From Ferrovibrio terrae_B (GTDB lineage Bacteria > Pseudomonadota > Alphaproteobacteria > Ferrovibrionales > Ferrovibrionaceae), in the NCBI RefSeq assembly GCF_943371255.1, contig NZ_CALRUC010000029.1, forward strand, positions 1-37,818: a stretch of 37,818 bases of DNA. Reading direction: 5' to 3'. Below are positions 30,867 to 37,818 of the stretch, one piece after another. The notes under the pieces were generated by a model. It made no database searches, was not told the DNA's origin, and saw only the letters and a list, made by a program, of their open reading frames with translations. The translations under genes and the position numbers were made by a program. Every line of letters begins with the position of its first letter. The stretch's first letter is position 1.

Positions 30867-30922
30867 AGTCTTTAATTATGAATGCTCTATAGATGTTTGA
30901 GCCTATCAATTGGCTGAATCAT

Positions 30923-31600
30923 TTACATCAAATTTGTCATCCATTCCGGCACGCGGCGGTTCTGGCCCAGCAGATAGCGCGCCATCGCGCCGGCCACCTG
31001 GCGCACGCTGTCGCGCTGTCCCATCCGTTCGCGCCACGCGATCAGCCGGTGATGCGTCGCCGGGATCGGCGCCCCCATGCGGTCGCCGAAAATCTGCGCC
31101 ATGTAAAAGGCGATATCGGCATAGGTGAAGGCCGCACCGGCCAGCCAGTCGCGCCCATCACTCAGCAGCGTCTCCAGTTCAGTGTAGAAGCCGGCGGCAC
31201 CGGCACGCGCGGCAATCGCGGCCGCATCCTCGGGTTTATCCTGCAGGCCCATCAGGCGAATGATATGCGGGAAATAGACCTCGTCGGATTTCAGTTCCAG
31301 CAGGCGCGCGCGGGCGCGACCGGCGATGTCGGTCGGCCATAGCGGCGGCGCGGGCTGCAGGTCTTCGAGATATTCAAAGATCTGCGTGGAATCGAAAATC
31401 TCTACATCATCGTGAATCAGCACCGGCACCTGGCGCTTGGGATTGATGCGCAGCACATCCGCGTGCTTGGGCTCATACAGGCTCTTCATCTCGAAGGGCA
31501 CCATGGTCAGCGCCACATCAATCTGCTTTTCCAGCGCGGCGATCTGCGCCTTGGCGCCAAACATGCTCAGCGGGCCGGAATAAAGACGGATGGATGGCAT
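30923..31600 (-). CDS. Glutathione S-transferase family protein
   Basis: Cytoplasmic protein of 225 residues with a thioredoxin-like N-terminal domain (IRLYSGPLSMFGAKAQIAALEK, then RQVPVLIHDD and DSTQIFEYLE, which corresponds to the ES-x-x-I glutathione loop) and a helical C-terminal domain (residues about 90-225). The usual Ser/Tyr near residue 10 is present as Ser-Met in SGPLSMFG. ATG at 31600 is chosen because AGGAGCAGG lies just upstream; an earlier start at 31639 would add 13 poorly conserved residues. Substrate unknown. The gene stands alone, divergent from the following kinase. Confidence 0.85.
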   Translation of the reverse strand: MPSIRLYSGPLSMFGAKAQIAALEKQIDVALTMVPFEMKSLYEPKHADVLRINPKRQVPVLIHDDVEIFDSTQIFEYLEDLQPAPPLWPTDIAGRARARLLELKSDEVYFPHIIRLMGLQDKPEDAAAIAARAGAAGFYTELETLLSDGRDWLAGAAFTYADIAFYMAQIFGDRMGAPIPATHHRLIAWRERMGQRDSVRQVAGAMARYLLGQNRRVPEWMTNLM

Positions 31601-31819
31601 GACCTGCTCCTGATTCGGCAAAGAACGTGTGAAGAACAATGGCGTTTATACAAGGTCTCGCAGTAACGGTGCTCCGATACGCAGACAGTGTATTGGTATT
31701 GCATCACCTCCTCATATCGGAGATAGCGTCGGTCATCCACGACGCACTTAGGAGAGGAGTGATGTCGATCCGCGAAAACAAAGGATGACAGGCTCGAACA
31801 GTCGCCCTTAGAGTCGCGA

Positions 31820-33928
31820 ATGGAGGACAAGCTAGGCAGACAGGAAACGCCGAAAGGCGCGCCGTGGCGTTCGCCCACGGCGCTGATCGCGCTGTTTGTT
31901 TTGCTGGCATGCCTGGTGCCGGTCGGCTTCGTGACCTGGCATGCCTGGCAGTCGCGCGCGGCCGCGATCAGCCGGGGTTTCGCCGAAGCCGAGGATCTGG
32001 TGCTGGCACTGAGCCAGCATGCGGCACGCACCTTTGCCGAACCCAATCTGATCCTGCAGGATGCCATCGAGCATGTGGAAAACGATGGCATGGGGCCGGA
32101 AGGCCTGCCGCGCCTGCACAGGCTGCTGGTCAATCATGTCAATGCCTCGCGGGTCATCCGCGAACTCGGCATCCTGGACGAACGGGGATACTGGCGCACC
32201 TCGTCGCTGCCCGAGCGACCAACCTACAGCAATGCGGATCGCGAATACTTCATCTATCATCGCGACAATCCCGATACCCGTCTGCGTATCAACACGCCGC
32301 TGCTCGGCCGCGTCAGCGGCCAATGGATAATCGCTTTGACTCGGCGGATCGAGCACAAGGATGGTAGTTTCGCCGGCGTTGCGCTTGCAGCCATCGGTAC
32401 AGATTATTTCCAGACGTTCTACGACACGCTGAGTGTTGGCGCGCTTGGTCATGTGGCGCTGTATCGGGACGACGCACGATTGCTGGTGCGCCGGCCTTAC
32501 GTGGAATGGCATCTGCTGGCGGACCGGTCGCAGGCATTCTTCGAGGCGACCCGACGTCAGCCCGCCGGCCGTTTTCACGGTGTTTCGGTCTACGATGGAA
32601 TCATTCGCCTTGCCGCCTGGCACACCCTGGAAGATTTTCCTCTGATCATGACGGTCAGTCGCGCCGAGGGCGATGTGCTTGCAGCCTGGTACAGTTCGGT
32701 GCAGCTCGATATGGCGGTTGCCGGAGCTGCGAGCTGTATCATCATCCTGCTCGGGGCATTGTCGATCACACTGCTGCGCCGGCGCATCCAGGCCGAAACG
32801 GCCGCGGCGGAAGCCGGGCGGCAATATGCCATGATTGCCGAGGCGGCGACCGACGTGATCGTGCGCATGAATCCCGATGGCCGGCGGGTCTACATATCGC
32901 CGGCCTGTCGCGATGTGCTGGGCTACGAACCCGAGGAACTGCTGGGCAACAATCTGGCCGATGTGGTGCATCCTGACGACCGCAGCGTGCTGCAACAGGC
33001 TTTCGCGGCACTACGCGGCGAGGCCGCGCGGAGCACGGTTATCTATCGCGGGCGTCATCGCAACGGCCATTATGTCTGGCTGGAGATTGCCTTCCGCGCC
33101 ATAAACGATCCGGAAACCGGGGCAGTGCGCGAGATCATGGCCAGCACCCGCGATATCAGTGCGCGCAAACTGGCGGAGCTGCAGCTGGCCCGCGCCAAGG
33201 ATGCCGCCGAAATCGCCAACCGGGCCAAGTCCAATTTCCTCTCCGGCATGAGCCACGAACTGCGCACGCCGCTGAATGCGATCATCGGATTTTCCGAGAT
33301 GATGCAGCGCGAGATGTTCGGGCCGCTCGGAAATACCCGCTATGCCGGCTATGCCACGGATATCAAGCGGAGTGGCGAACATCTGCTGGAACTGATCAAC
33401 GATATCCTCGATCACGCCAAGATTGAGGCTGGTCAGCTTGAAATCCACGACGATGCCATCGAGATCGTGGAAGTCGTCGACTTTGCAGTCCATATGCTGG
33501 CCGTGCAGGCCGAGGAGGCGGGGGTCACGGTTGAAAGCGATGCCAGATCAGGCATCCGGTTGCTCGGCGATGAACGGCGTGTCCGGCAGATCCTGCTCAA
33601 CCTGCTCAGCAACGCAGTCAAGTACACGCCGGCCGGCGGTCGTGTGCTGGTGCAGGCGTCCTTCGATAGCAATGACGATCTGGTTCTGGCGGTATCGGAT
33701 ACCGGGATCGGCATGACGGACGTGGAGCAGCAACGCGCCCTGCAGCCATTTGCCCAGATTGATAACGAGCGCAACCGGAACAAGCAGGGCACCGGTCTGG
33801 GCCTGGCACTCACGCGGCAGCTTGCCGAACTGCATGGCGGCAGGCTCAAACTCACCAGCATTAAGGGCGAGGGAACGGTGGTGTGGGTTTATCTGCCTGC
33901 GACACGCATTCTGGCGCGACCAGGCTGA
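31820..33928 (+). CDS. Sensor histidine kinase with periplasmic Cache-like domain and PAS
   Basis: Two-component sensor of 702 residues. TM1 is near 20-41 and TM2 near 297-318. The periplasmic part between them (ILQDAIEHVE, VIRELGILDERGYWRTSS, REYFIYHRDNP, GVALAAIGTDYFQ) has dCache/PDC-type features and probably binds a small ligand. A PAS domain covers about 330-450 (YISPACRDVLGYEPEELLG, ending in STRDISARK). The HisKA box SHELRTPLNAI holds His479, and the ATPase domain has NLLSNAVKYTP, DTGIGM and GTGLGLAL. No receiver domain follows and no regulator gene is adjacent. It is convergent with flagellin across 21 bases. The signal is unknown; co-location with flagellin hints at motility control only weakly. 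Confidence 0.9.
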   Translation: MEDKLGRQETPKGAPWRSPTALIALFVLLACLVPVGFVTWHAWQSRAAAISRGFAEAEDLVLALSQHAARTFAEPNLILQDAIEHVENDGMGPEGLPRLHRLLVNHVNASRVIRELGILDERGYWRTSSLPERPTYSNADREYFIYHRDNPDTRLRINTPLLGRVSGQWIIALTRRIEHKDGSFAGVALAAIGTDYFQTFYDTLSVGALGHVALYRDDARLLVRRPYVEWHLLADRSQAFFEATRRQPAGRFHGVSVYDGIIRLAAWHTLEDFPLIMTVSRAEGDVLAAWYSSVQLDMAVAGAASCIIILLGALSITLLRRRIQAETAAAEAGRQYAMIAEAATDVIVRMNPDGRRVYISPACRDVLGYEPEELLGNNLADVVHPDDRSVLQQAFAALRGEAARSTVIYRGRHRNGHYVWLEIAFRAINDPETGAVREIMASTRDISARKLAELQLARAKDAAEIANRAKSNFLSGMSHELRTPLNAIIGFSEMMQREMFGPLGNTRYAGYATDIKRSGEHLLELINDILDHAKIEAGQLEIHDDAIEIVEVVDFAVHMLAVQAEEAGVTVESDARSGIRLLGDERRVRQILLNLLSNAVKYTPAGGRVLVQASFDSNDDLVLAVSDTGIGMTDVEQQRALQPFAQIDNERNRNKQGTGLGLALTRQLAELHGGRLKLTSIKGEGTVVWVYLPATRILARPG

Positions 33929-33949
33929 TCTGCGTCGGGCTGAACGGTG

Positions 33950-34777
33950 TCAGCTTTCGCTGCGGTAGAGCGAAACCAGGGTCGCCTGCCGGTCATTGGC
34001 GATGCCCAGTGCGCTGGCCGCCAGCTGCTTCTGCACGGCCAGCGAAGCCAGCACGGCATCGTTGCTGGAGATGTCGCTGTCCACCAGGGCGCCGAGGCCG
34101 ATCTTCATCGCATCCAGCACATTCTCATTGAAAGCCATCTGCAGGGATATCTGCCGCCGCGATGTGGCGAACTCGGAAATCGACGCGCTCGCCCGGGTGG
34201 TCAGCGGCTCGATCAGGTTATAAGCCGCCGTGGCCGTGGTCGCGTCGGTGATTGCGGCGATTGCGGTGCCCAGCGTGGTGTACTCCGGATCGAGACCGAA
34301 GGTGCCAACCGAAATGGTGTCGCCGGTGACACTGGCGACGAACTGCACGGTGGTCGACGTCGCCAGCAGCTGGTTGCGCCCGTTGTAGCTGGCCTGGTTG
34401 ATGATGTCGGAAATCTGCTCGTGCAGGGCGGTGGCATCGCTCGTGTAGATGTCTCGCTGGTTTCCGTTCAGCGATCCATCCGATGCCTTGATCAGTGTGG
34501 AGCGCAGGTTGTCGGCCAGCTGCAGCATGGTATTTAGTGCGGCGATCGAAACATCGATCAGGCCAAGGCCCTGTTGCAGCGATGACTGCACGGCGGCATT
34601 GGCCTTGAAGTTGCTGCGGATGCCCTGGGCGACGGCAAACACCGAGGCATCATCCAGGGCATCCGCAACCTTGAAACCGGTTTCGAGCTGCTTCGATGTG
34701 GCTGTGATTCGCGAATCGGTCGTGCGCAGTGTCGAGACTGCGGCCATCGCACCAAGATTGGTGTTGATCGACGCCAT
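33950..34777 (-). CDS. Flagellin
   Basis: Flagellar filament subunit of 275 residues, typical of the short alphaproteobacterial form. The D0/D1 N-terminus reads MASINTNLGAMAAVSTLR, with a conserved middle helix (AVAQGIRSNFKANAAVQSS) and C-terminus (SNDAVLASLAVQKQLAASALG ending LYRSES). It has a very short variable D2 region (residues about 140-190, TVQFVASVTGDTISVG). It is exported by the flagellar apparatus. GGGAG lies about 10 bases before the ATG. A 6-base hairpin in its leader is described separately. No flagellin chaperone or fliD is adjacent. It is convergent with the upstream kinase and divergent from the next gene. Confidence 0.95.
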   Translation of the reverse strand: MASINTNLGAMAAVSTLRTTDSRITATSKQLETGFKVADALDDASVFAVAQGIRSNFKANAAVQSSLQQGLGLIDVSIAALNTMLQLADNLRSTLIKASDGSLNGNQRDIYTSDATALHEQISDIINQASYNGRNQLLATSTTVQFVASVTGDTISVGTFGLDPEYTTLGTAIAAITDATTATAAYNLIEPLTTRASASISEFATSRRQISLQMAFNENVLDAMKIGLGALVDSDISSNDAVLASLAVQKQLAASALGIANDRQATLVSLYRSES

Positions 34778-35025
34778 TGTTTTTTAGCTCCCAAGGCTTA
34801 ACACGCCCTGTCACCCCCGCAGCGTTTTCGCTGCTGAACCGCTGTTTTCTCGCATAAGGTTAACGGGCTGTAAACCATATTTCAGCAACCGGGTCGGGAT
34901 TCACAAAGGGGATACAATATTAATCCGAGAGCTGATTAACCTTAACGGAATGCCGGTAATCAGACCCACTTGAAAGAACATAAACAGAACATATATTGGG
35001 CTATTTAAGCTGATGGGAGCCCGCC
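34778..35025. promoter_or_regulatory. Divergent control region flagellin / repetitive-tail protein, with leader hairpin
   Basis: 248 bases, AT-richer than average, holding the promoters of the flagellin gene (leftward) and the next gene (rightward). A perfect hairpin GCAGCG-TTTT-CGCTGC lies at 34819-34834, about 42 bases before the flagellin ATG, in the likely 5' leader of flagellin mRNA. The rightward gene has GGGAG just before its ATG. I found no convincing sigma-54 or sigma-28 sequence, although GG-N10-GC occurs on the minus strand ending near 34805. Confidence 0.45.
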
Positions 35026-35766
35026 ATGGAAAAGGTCACATACGACCCCTTCAAAGACCCGAACATTGCTGCTGCCCGGTCTGGCGGCGCTGAGGACAGC
35101 CCCGGTGACCAGACCTGGCGACCGCGGCGCTACACGCCTCTGGAACTGGAGGAGCGGGGCCTTGTCGAGGACTATCCCCGCATCCCGAATGCCCCGGCGC
35201 CGGGCCAGCGTATCAACTGGGCCAATGCAGCCGACAACCTGGCGCGCGGGCATTCGGTCGCGGTCACGGCCTCGCTGTGCAACTGCGCGCCGGAGCGGAT
35301 ATGGCGGAACCTGCGGCGTAGCCGCCGGTTCCGCGCCCGCATTGATCTGGCGGCCGAGCGCCTGCGGCTGGAAGCCGATCTGCAGTTCCGCAATCTGAAT
35401 ATTCAGACCGTGTTGCAGATGCGCCAGCGCACCGGCCAGCTCGACACCAAGACCTTGCACTGGCTGGCTGAGAAGCTGCGGCTGGGGCAGGCGCCGGCCC
35501 AGGCAGAAACCCTGGCCGACTGGCTGGAGGCGGTGGCAGCCGTCCCCGGCCCGAAGCACGGCCGGCGCGCGCGCAAGGCCCCCGCCATCTCCGTGCCGGT
35601 GGGCCAGTTGGACCCCATCGGATCGAACGGGCTTGCATTGGATCGAACGGGATCGACTGGGACCGCATTGGCCTCCAATCGGATCGCATCGGCCGCCAAT
35701 GGGATCGACCCGGCACCGATCCGGCCCGGCTCCCTGCACCGGACACCGCCAGCTTCCTGTGGGTAA
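35026..35766 (+). CDS. Unknown protein with helical core and repetitive low-complexity tail
   Basis: Protein of 246 residues. The N-terminal 60 residues are Pro- and Arg-rich. The core (about 60-150) is helical and looks like a small nucleic-acid or protein-binding module: NWANAADNLARGHSVAV, then CNCAPERIWRNLRRSRRFRARI, a pattern with helix-turn-helix character. The tail after residue 185 has low complexity, encoded by DNA repeats (GGATCGAACGGG twice with period 20, and related GATCG units). I do not recognise it. It sits divergent from flagellin. The repetitive tail may be recent or slipping sequence; a frame change there would alter only the end. Start supported by GGGAG before ATG. Confidence 0.6.
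   Translation: MEKVTYDPFKDPNIAAARSGGAEDSPGDQTWRPRRYTPLELEERGLVEDYPRIPNAPAPGQRINWANAADNLARGHSVAVTASLCNCAPERIWRNLRRSRRFRARIDLAAERLRLEADLQFRNLNIQTVLQMRQRTGQLDTKTLHWLAEKLRLGQAPAQAETLADWLEAVAAVPGPKHGRRARKAPAISVPVGQLDPIGSNGLALDRTGSTGTALASNRIASAANGIDPAPIRPGSLHRTPPASCG
35620..35712 (+). repeat. Degenerate GATCG-rich direct repeats in the gene tail
   Basis: GGATCGAACGGG occurs at 35620-35631 and 35640-35651 (period 20), each copy preceded by a CAT(T/C)G-like stretch. Related forms (GATCGACTGGG, GGATCGCATCGG, GGGATCGACCCGG) continue to about 35712, with a small dyad ATTGG-CCT-CCAAT between. The pattern suggests slippage-generated growth of the coding tail. Confidence 0.6.
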
Positions 35767-35883
35767 CTGCTTGTTTCACTTCAGATTCGCGTTAGCTGAG
35801 GCTGGTCGGCGCCTTGCCGAGCCCGCATTCCTGTCTCATCCTGTCGCCCCACCCAGCGACCCGTTCAGCCCGGAGTCCCCACG

Positions 35884-36588
35884 ATGATCGATCTCTATTA
35901 CTGGCCAACGCCCAACGGCCACAAGATCACCCTGTTCCTGGAAGAGGCCGGCATTCCCTACACGATCAAGCCGGTGGCGATTGGCAAGGGCGAGCAGTTC
36001 AAGCCAGACTTCCTCAAGATCAGCCCGAACAACCGCATGCCGGCGATTGTTGATGATGAGCCCGCCGATGGCGGCGCACCGATCAGCGTGTTCGAGTCCG
36101 GCGCGATCCTGCTCTACCTCGCCGACAAGTATAAAAAATTCATTCCGCAGGATCTGCGCGGCCGTGTCGCCTGCACCGAATGGGTGATGTGGCAGATGGG
36201 CGGCCTCGGCCCCATGTGCGGCCAGAACCATCATTTCACCCAGTACGCGCCCGAGAAGATCGAGTATGCGATCAACCGCTATGTCAACGAGACCAACCGG
36301 CTCTATGGCGTGCTGAACAAGCGTCTCGAAGGCCGCGCCTTCATCTGCGGCGACGACTACACGATTGCCGACATGATGAGCTATCCCTGGATCGTGCCTT
36401 ATGAGCGCCAGAGCCAGAAGCTGGAAGACTTCCCGCATCTGAAGCGCTGGTTCGACAGCATCTGGGCGCGCCCGGCCACCAAGGTGGCCTACGAGAAGGG
36501 CAAGGCGATCAACCAGGGCATCCCGGTGATGACCGACGAGGCCAAGAAGGTGCTGTTCGGTCAGACCGCCGCCGTGGTGAAGGGGTAG
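35884..36588 (+). CDS. Nu-class (YfcG-like) glutathione S-transferase, paralogue 1
   Basis: Disulfide-bond oxidoreductase-type GST of 234 residues. The N-terminal thioredoxin fold opens IDLYYWPTPNGHKITLFLEEAG, where TPNG-x-K is the YfcG/Nu-class signature in place of a catalytic Tyr or Cys. It is followed by SPNNRMPAIVDDE and SVFESGAILLYLADK. The helical domain includes EWVMWQMGGLGPMCGQNHHF, also typical of this class. YfcG-like enzymes bind two glutathiones and reduce disulfides or peroxides. A second paralogue lies 569 bases downstream. The ATG follows GGAGTCCCCACG. After the stop comes a palindromic repeat. Confidence 0.92.
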   Translation: MIDLYYWPTPNGHKITLFLEEAGIPYTIKPVAIGKGEQFKPDFLKISPNNRMPAIVDDEPADGGAPISVFESGAILLYLADKYKKFIPQDLRGRVACTEWVMWQMGGLGPMCGQNHHFTQYAPEKIEYAINRYVNETNRLYGVLNKRLEGRAFICGDDYTIADMMSYPWIVPYERQSQKLEDFPHLKRWFDSIWARPATKVAYEKGKAINQGIPVMTDEAKKVLFGQTAAVVKG

Positions 36589-36604
36589 CCGAGGCAAAAA
36601 ATAA

Positions 36605-36697
36605 ACCATCACCCTCGGGCTTGTCCCGAGGGTCCATCCCAACCATCCACGCATCGGGACGCGCAGATGGATCCTCGGAATAAATCCGAGGATGACG
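36605..36697. repeat. Paired palindromic intergenic repeat (REP/BIME-like)
   Basis: Two perfect hairpins of identical geometry: ACCCTCGGG-CTTGT-CCCGAGGGT (36611-36633) and ATCCTCGGA-ATAAA-TCCGAGGAT (36671-36693). The flanks show that the second is an inverted copy of the first (both carry TCA[CT]CCTCGG...CCGAGG[GA]TCCATC when oriented alike). The whole is a roughly 93-base composite element. It lies between the GST and GNAT genes and reaches to within about 20 bases of the GNAT start. It may act as a bidirectional 3' end or terminator-like structure. Such elements are usually multicopy in a genome. Confidence 0.8.
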
Positions 36698-36715
36698 ATT
36701 AAAGTGACAGGACAA

Positions 36716-37153
36716 ATGACCAAAGACTCGAACATCCATATTGCCGAAACCGACGCACAGATCGCCGCCTGCTTTGTCGTGTTGAAAGACCTGCGGCCGC
36801 ATCTGAAGGATGCCGCCGAGCTGGTGCAGCGCGTGCGGCTGCAAAACCAGGAAGGCTATGTGCTTGCCTATGCCGCCGATGCCTCCGGCACGCCGGCGGC
36901 CTGCATCGGCTTCCGCCGCCAGAACCGGCTGGTGCATGGCAAGGTGATCTATGTCGATGACCTGGTCACCAGCGAAACCGGCCGCTCGCGCGGCTATGGC
37001 GCGGCCCTGCTCGACTGGCTTGAGCATCTGGCGAAAGAGGAGGGCTTCAAGGCCGTCGATCTCGACAGCGGCACCCAGCGCACCGAAGCGCACCGTTTCT
37101 ACTTCCGCCAGCGCTACGCCATTTCTTCGTTCCATTTTCTGAAAAGGATCTGA
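36716..37153 (+). CDS. GNAT-family N-acetyltransferase
   Basis: Acetyl-CoA-dependent acetyltransferase of 145 residues. It shows the GNAT fold: IYVDDLVTSETGRSRGYGAALLDWLEHLA contains the acetyl-CoA loop (RSRGYG), followed by the strand AVDLDSGTQRTEAHRFYFRQRY. The start is ATG 36716, preceded by AGGA. An earlier in-frame ATG at 36692 lies inside the palindromic repeat and is rejected. The stop is 3 bases before the GTG of the second GST, so the two probably share a transcript. Acceptor unknown. Confidence 0.88.
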   Translation: MTKDSNIHIAETDAQIAACFVVLKDLRPHLKDAAELVQRVRLQNQEGYVLAYAADASGTPAACIGFRRQNRLVHGKVIYVDDLVTSETGRSRGYGAALLDWLEHLAKEEGFKAVDLDSGTQRTEAHRFYFRQRYAISSFHFLKRI

Positions 37154-37156
37154 CCC

Positions 37157-37783
37157 GTGATTGATCTTTACACCTGGGCCACGCCGAACGGCCGCAAGGT
37201 TTCCGTCATGCTGGAGGAGACCGGTCTGAAGTATCAGGCTTTCCCGATCAACATTTCCAAGGACGAGCAGTTCGCGCCCGACTTCCTGAAGATCAATCCC
37301 AACAACAAGATTCCGGCCATTGTCGATCACGAACCGCCCGCCGCCTATGGCAAGGACCCGGTCAGCGTTTTTGAATCCGGCGCCATCCTGATCTATCTGG
37401 CAGAAAAGAGCGGCAAGTTCCTGCCTACCGATGCCAAGGCGCGCATGCAGGCGCTGCAATGGCTGATGTGGCAGATGGGCGGCTTCGGCCCGATGCTCGG
37501 CCAGCTGCATCATTTCGGCCGCTTCGCCAAGGAAAAGGTGCCCTACGCCATTGATCGCTTCGCCACCGAGACGGCGCGGCTTTACAAGGTGCTCGACGGC
37601 CATCTGACTAAAAATGAATACATGGCCGGCAAGGAGCTTTCGATTGCCGATTTCGCCGCGCTGCCCTGGGCGGCGCGCTGGGAATGGCATGGCATCGACT
37701 GGGCGACCTATCCGCATGCCAAGCGCTGGTACGACGCGCTGATGGCCAGGCCGGGTGTGCAGCGCGGCTTCGAGGTGCCGTGA
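37157..37783 (+). CDS. Nu-class (YfcG-like) glutathione S-transferase, paralogue 2
   Basis: GST of 208 residues, a clear paralogue of the gene at 35884. It opens IDLYTWATPNGRKVSVMLEETG and keeps the TPNG-x-K signature, INPNNKIPAIVDHE, SVFESGAILIYLAEK and LMWQMGGFGPMLGQLHHF. It lacks the last 25-30 residues of its paralogue. It starts with GTG at 37157, three bases after the GNAT stop. YfcG-type chemistry (glutathione-dependent disulfide reduction) is expected from the class. Physiological substrates are unknown. Confidence 0.92.
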   Translation: MIDLYTWATPNGRKVSVMLEETGLKYQAFPINISKDEQFAPDFLKINPNNKIPAIVDHEPPAAYGKDPVSVFESGAILIYLAEKSGKFLPTDAKARMQALQWLMWQMGGFGPMLGQLHHFGRFAKEKVPYAIDRFATETARLYKVLDGHLTKNEYMAGKELSIADFAALPWAARWEWHGIDWATYPHAKRWYDALMARPGVQRGFEVP

Positions 37784-37786
37784 GGC

Positions 37787-37818
37787 ATGTCGGCTGACGC
37801 GATCCTGGAGAATGCCTC
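37787..37818 (+). CDS. First codons of a further gene, cut by the window end
   Basis: ATG 37787, four bases after the GST stop, opens MSADAILENA in a frame that runs to the end of the window. TGAGG, overlapping the GST stop, could act as a ribosome site. Only ten codons are visible, so no family can be named. Confidence 0.4.
   Translation, partial: MSADAILENA

Noticed and set aside
34793..34820. Sigma-54 promoter for flagellin
   Set aside because: A GG-N10-GC spacing occurs on the minus strand, but the rest of the -24/-12 consensus is absent and the predicted leader would be only about 16 bases, barely including the ribosome site.
36692..36715. Upstream ATG start for the GNAT gene
   Set aside because: It lies within the palindromic repeat arm; ATG 36716 with AGGA upstream begins the conserved domain region.
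36509..37717. 402-codon minus-strand frame across the GNAT and second GST genes
   Set aside because: It includes translated palindromic repeat sequence, a common source of spurious proteins, and lies opposite two well-supported genes.

Overview
The window is GC-rich, densely packed chromosomal DNA from a flagellated alphaproteobacterium. The lineage is inferred from the divergent ruvX / gatC-gatA-gatB arrangement, a short flagellin of 275 residues, two PilZ proteins, NMT1-type and TctC-type binding proteins, and a paired 9-5-9 palindromic intergenic repeat of a kind I associate with this class. A Rhodospirillales-like organism is my best guess, but nothing here fixes the genus. I see no tRNA, rRNA, CRISPR array or transposase.

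Layout. 1-3707 holds the 3' part of valS, a cytidine deaminase-like gene, an NTF2-like gene overlapping a tiny lipoprotein gene, and an OmpA-domain gene. 3708-4958 is an MFS transporter on the minus strand. 5141-11547 is a divergent transport and metabolism locus: an NMT1/THI5-like binding protein on the minus strand; then TetR regulator, ABC permease, an extended-SDR protein, a two-domain GNAT, a DHDPS-like aldolase and an ABC ATPase on the plus strand. Five of the plus-strand genes overlap or nearly touch. Two related dyads (AATCAAC-N6-GTTGATT and an imperfect copy) flank tetR and probably bind its product. 11548-12606 is a strikingly AT-rich two-gene cassette on the minus strand, placed exactly between the ABC gene and ruvX. 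Its 59-residue membrane protein and its 289-residue soluble protein share a short motif (GGxxS[IV]N[IV]Qxx G[DN]) at the C-terminus of one and the N-terminus of the other. 12618-16479 holds ruvX and the divergent gatCAB operon with a clear terminator.

16509-24572 holds a lipoprotein, two tandem paralogues with a long helical N-terminus and a C-terminal PilZ domain, an unknown small protein, the flagellar hook gene flgE on the minus strand with a sigma-54-type promoter, and a membrane histidine kinase. 24588-29953 holds an MsrQ-like heme membrane protein, a 2-hydroxyacid dehydrogenase overlapping an N-acyl-D-amino-acid deacylase, an exported protein with an internal duplication, and a TctC-type binding protein on the minus strand. 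30133-34777 holds a small HTH-like gene behind a dyad-rich region, a small membrane protein on AT-richer DNA, a GST, a second sensor kinase and a flagellin gene. 35026-37818 holds an unknown protein with a repetitive tail, two Nu-class GST paralogues around a GNAT gene, the palindromic repeat, and the first codons of one more gene.

How they fit together. The ABC locus looks like one uptake-plus-modification pathway under TetR control, with unknown substrate. The PilZ pair, hook, flagellin and two kinases suggest a motility and c-di-GMP neighbourhood, although the flagellar genes are isolated from any larger flagellar cluster here. The AT-rich two-gene cassette is the best candidate for an undescribed system: a sensor and membrane-effector pair joined by amyloid-like motif matching, possibly defensive. 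Function there is inference only.

Several convergent pairs have stop codons that abut or overlap (3707/3708, 11547/11548, 28952-28955), leaving no room for terminators. The longest gene-free stretch is about 248 bases (34778-35025).
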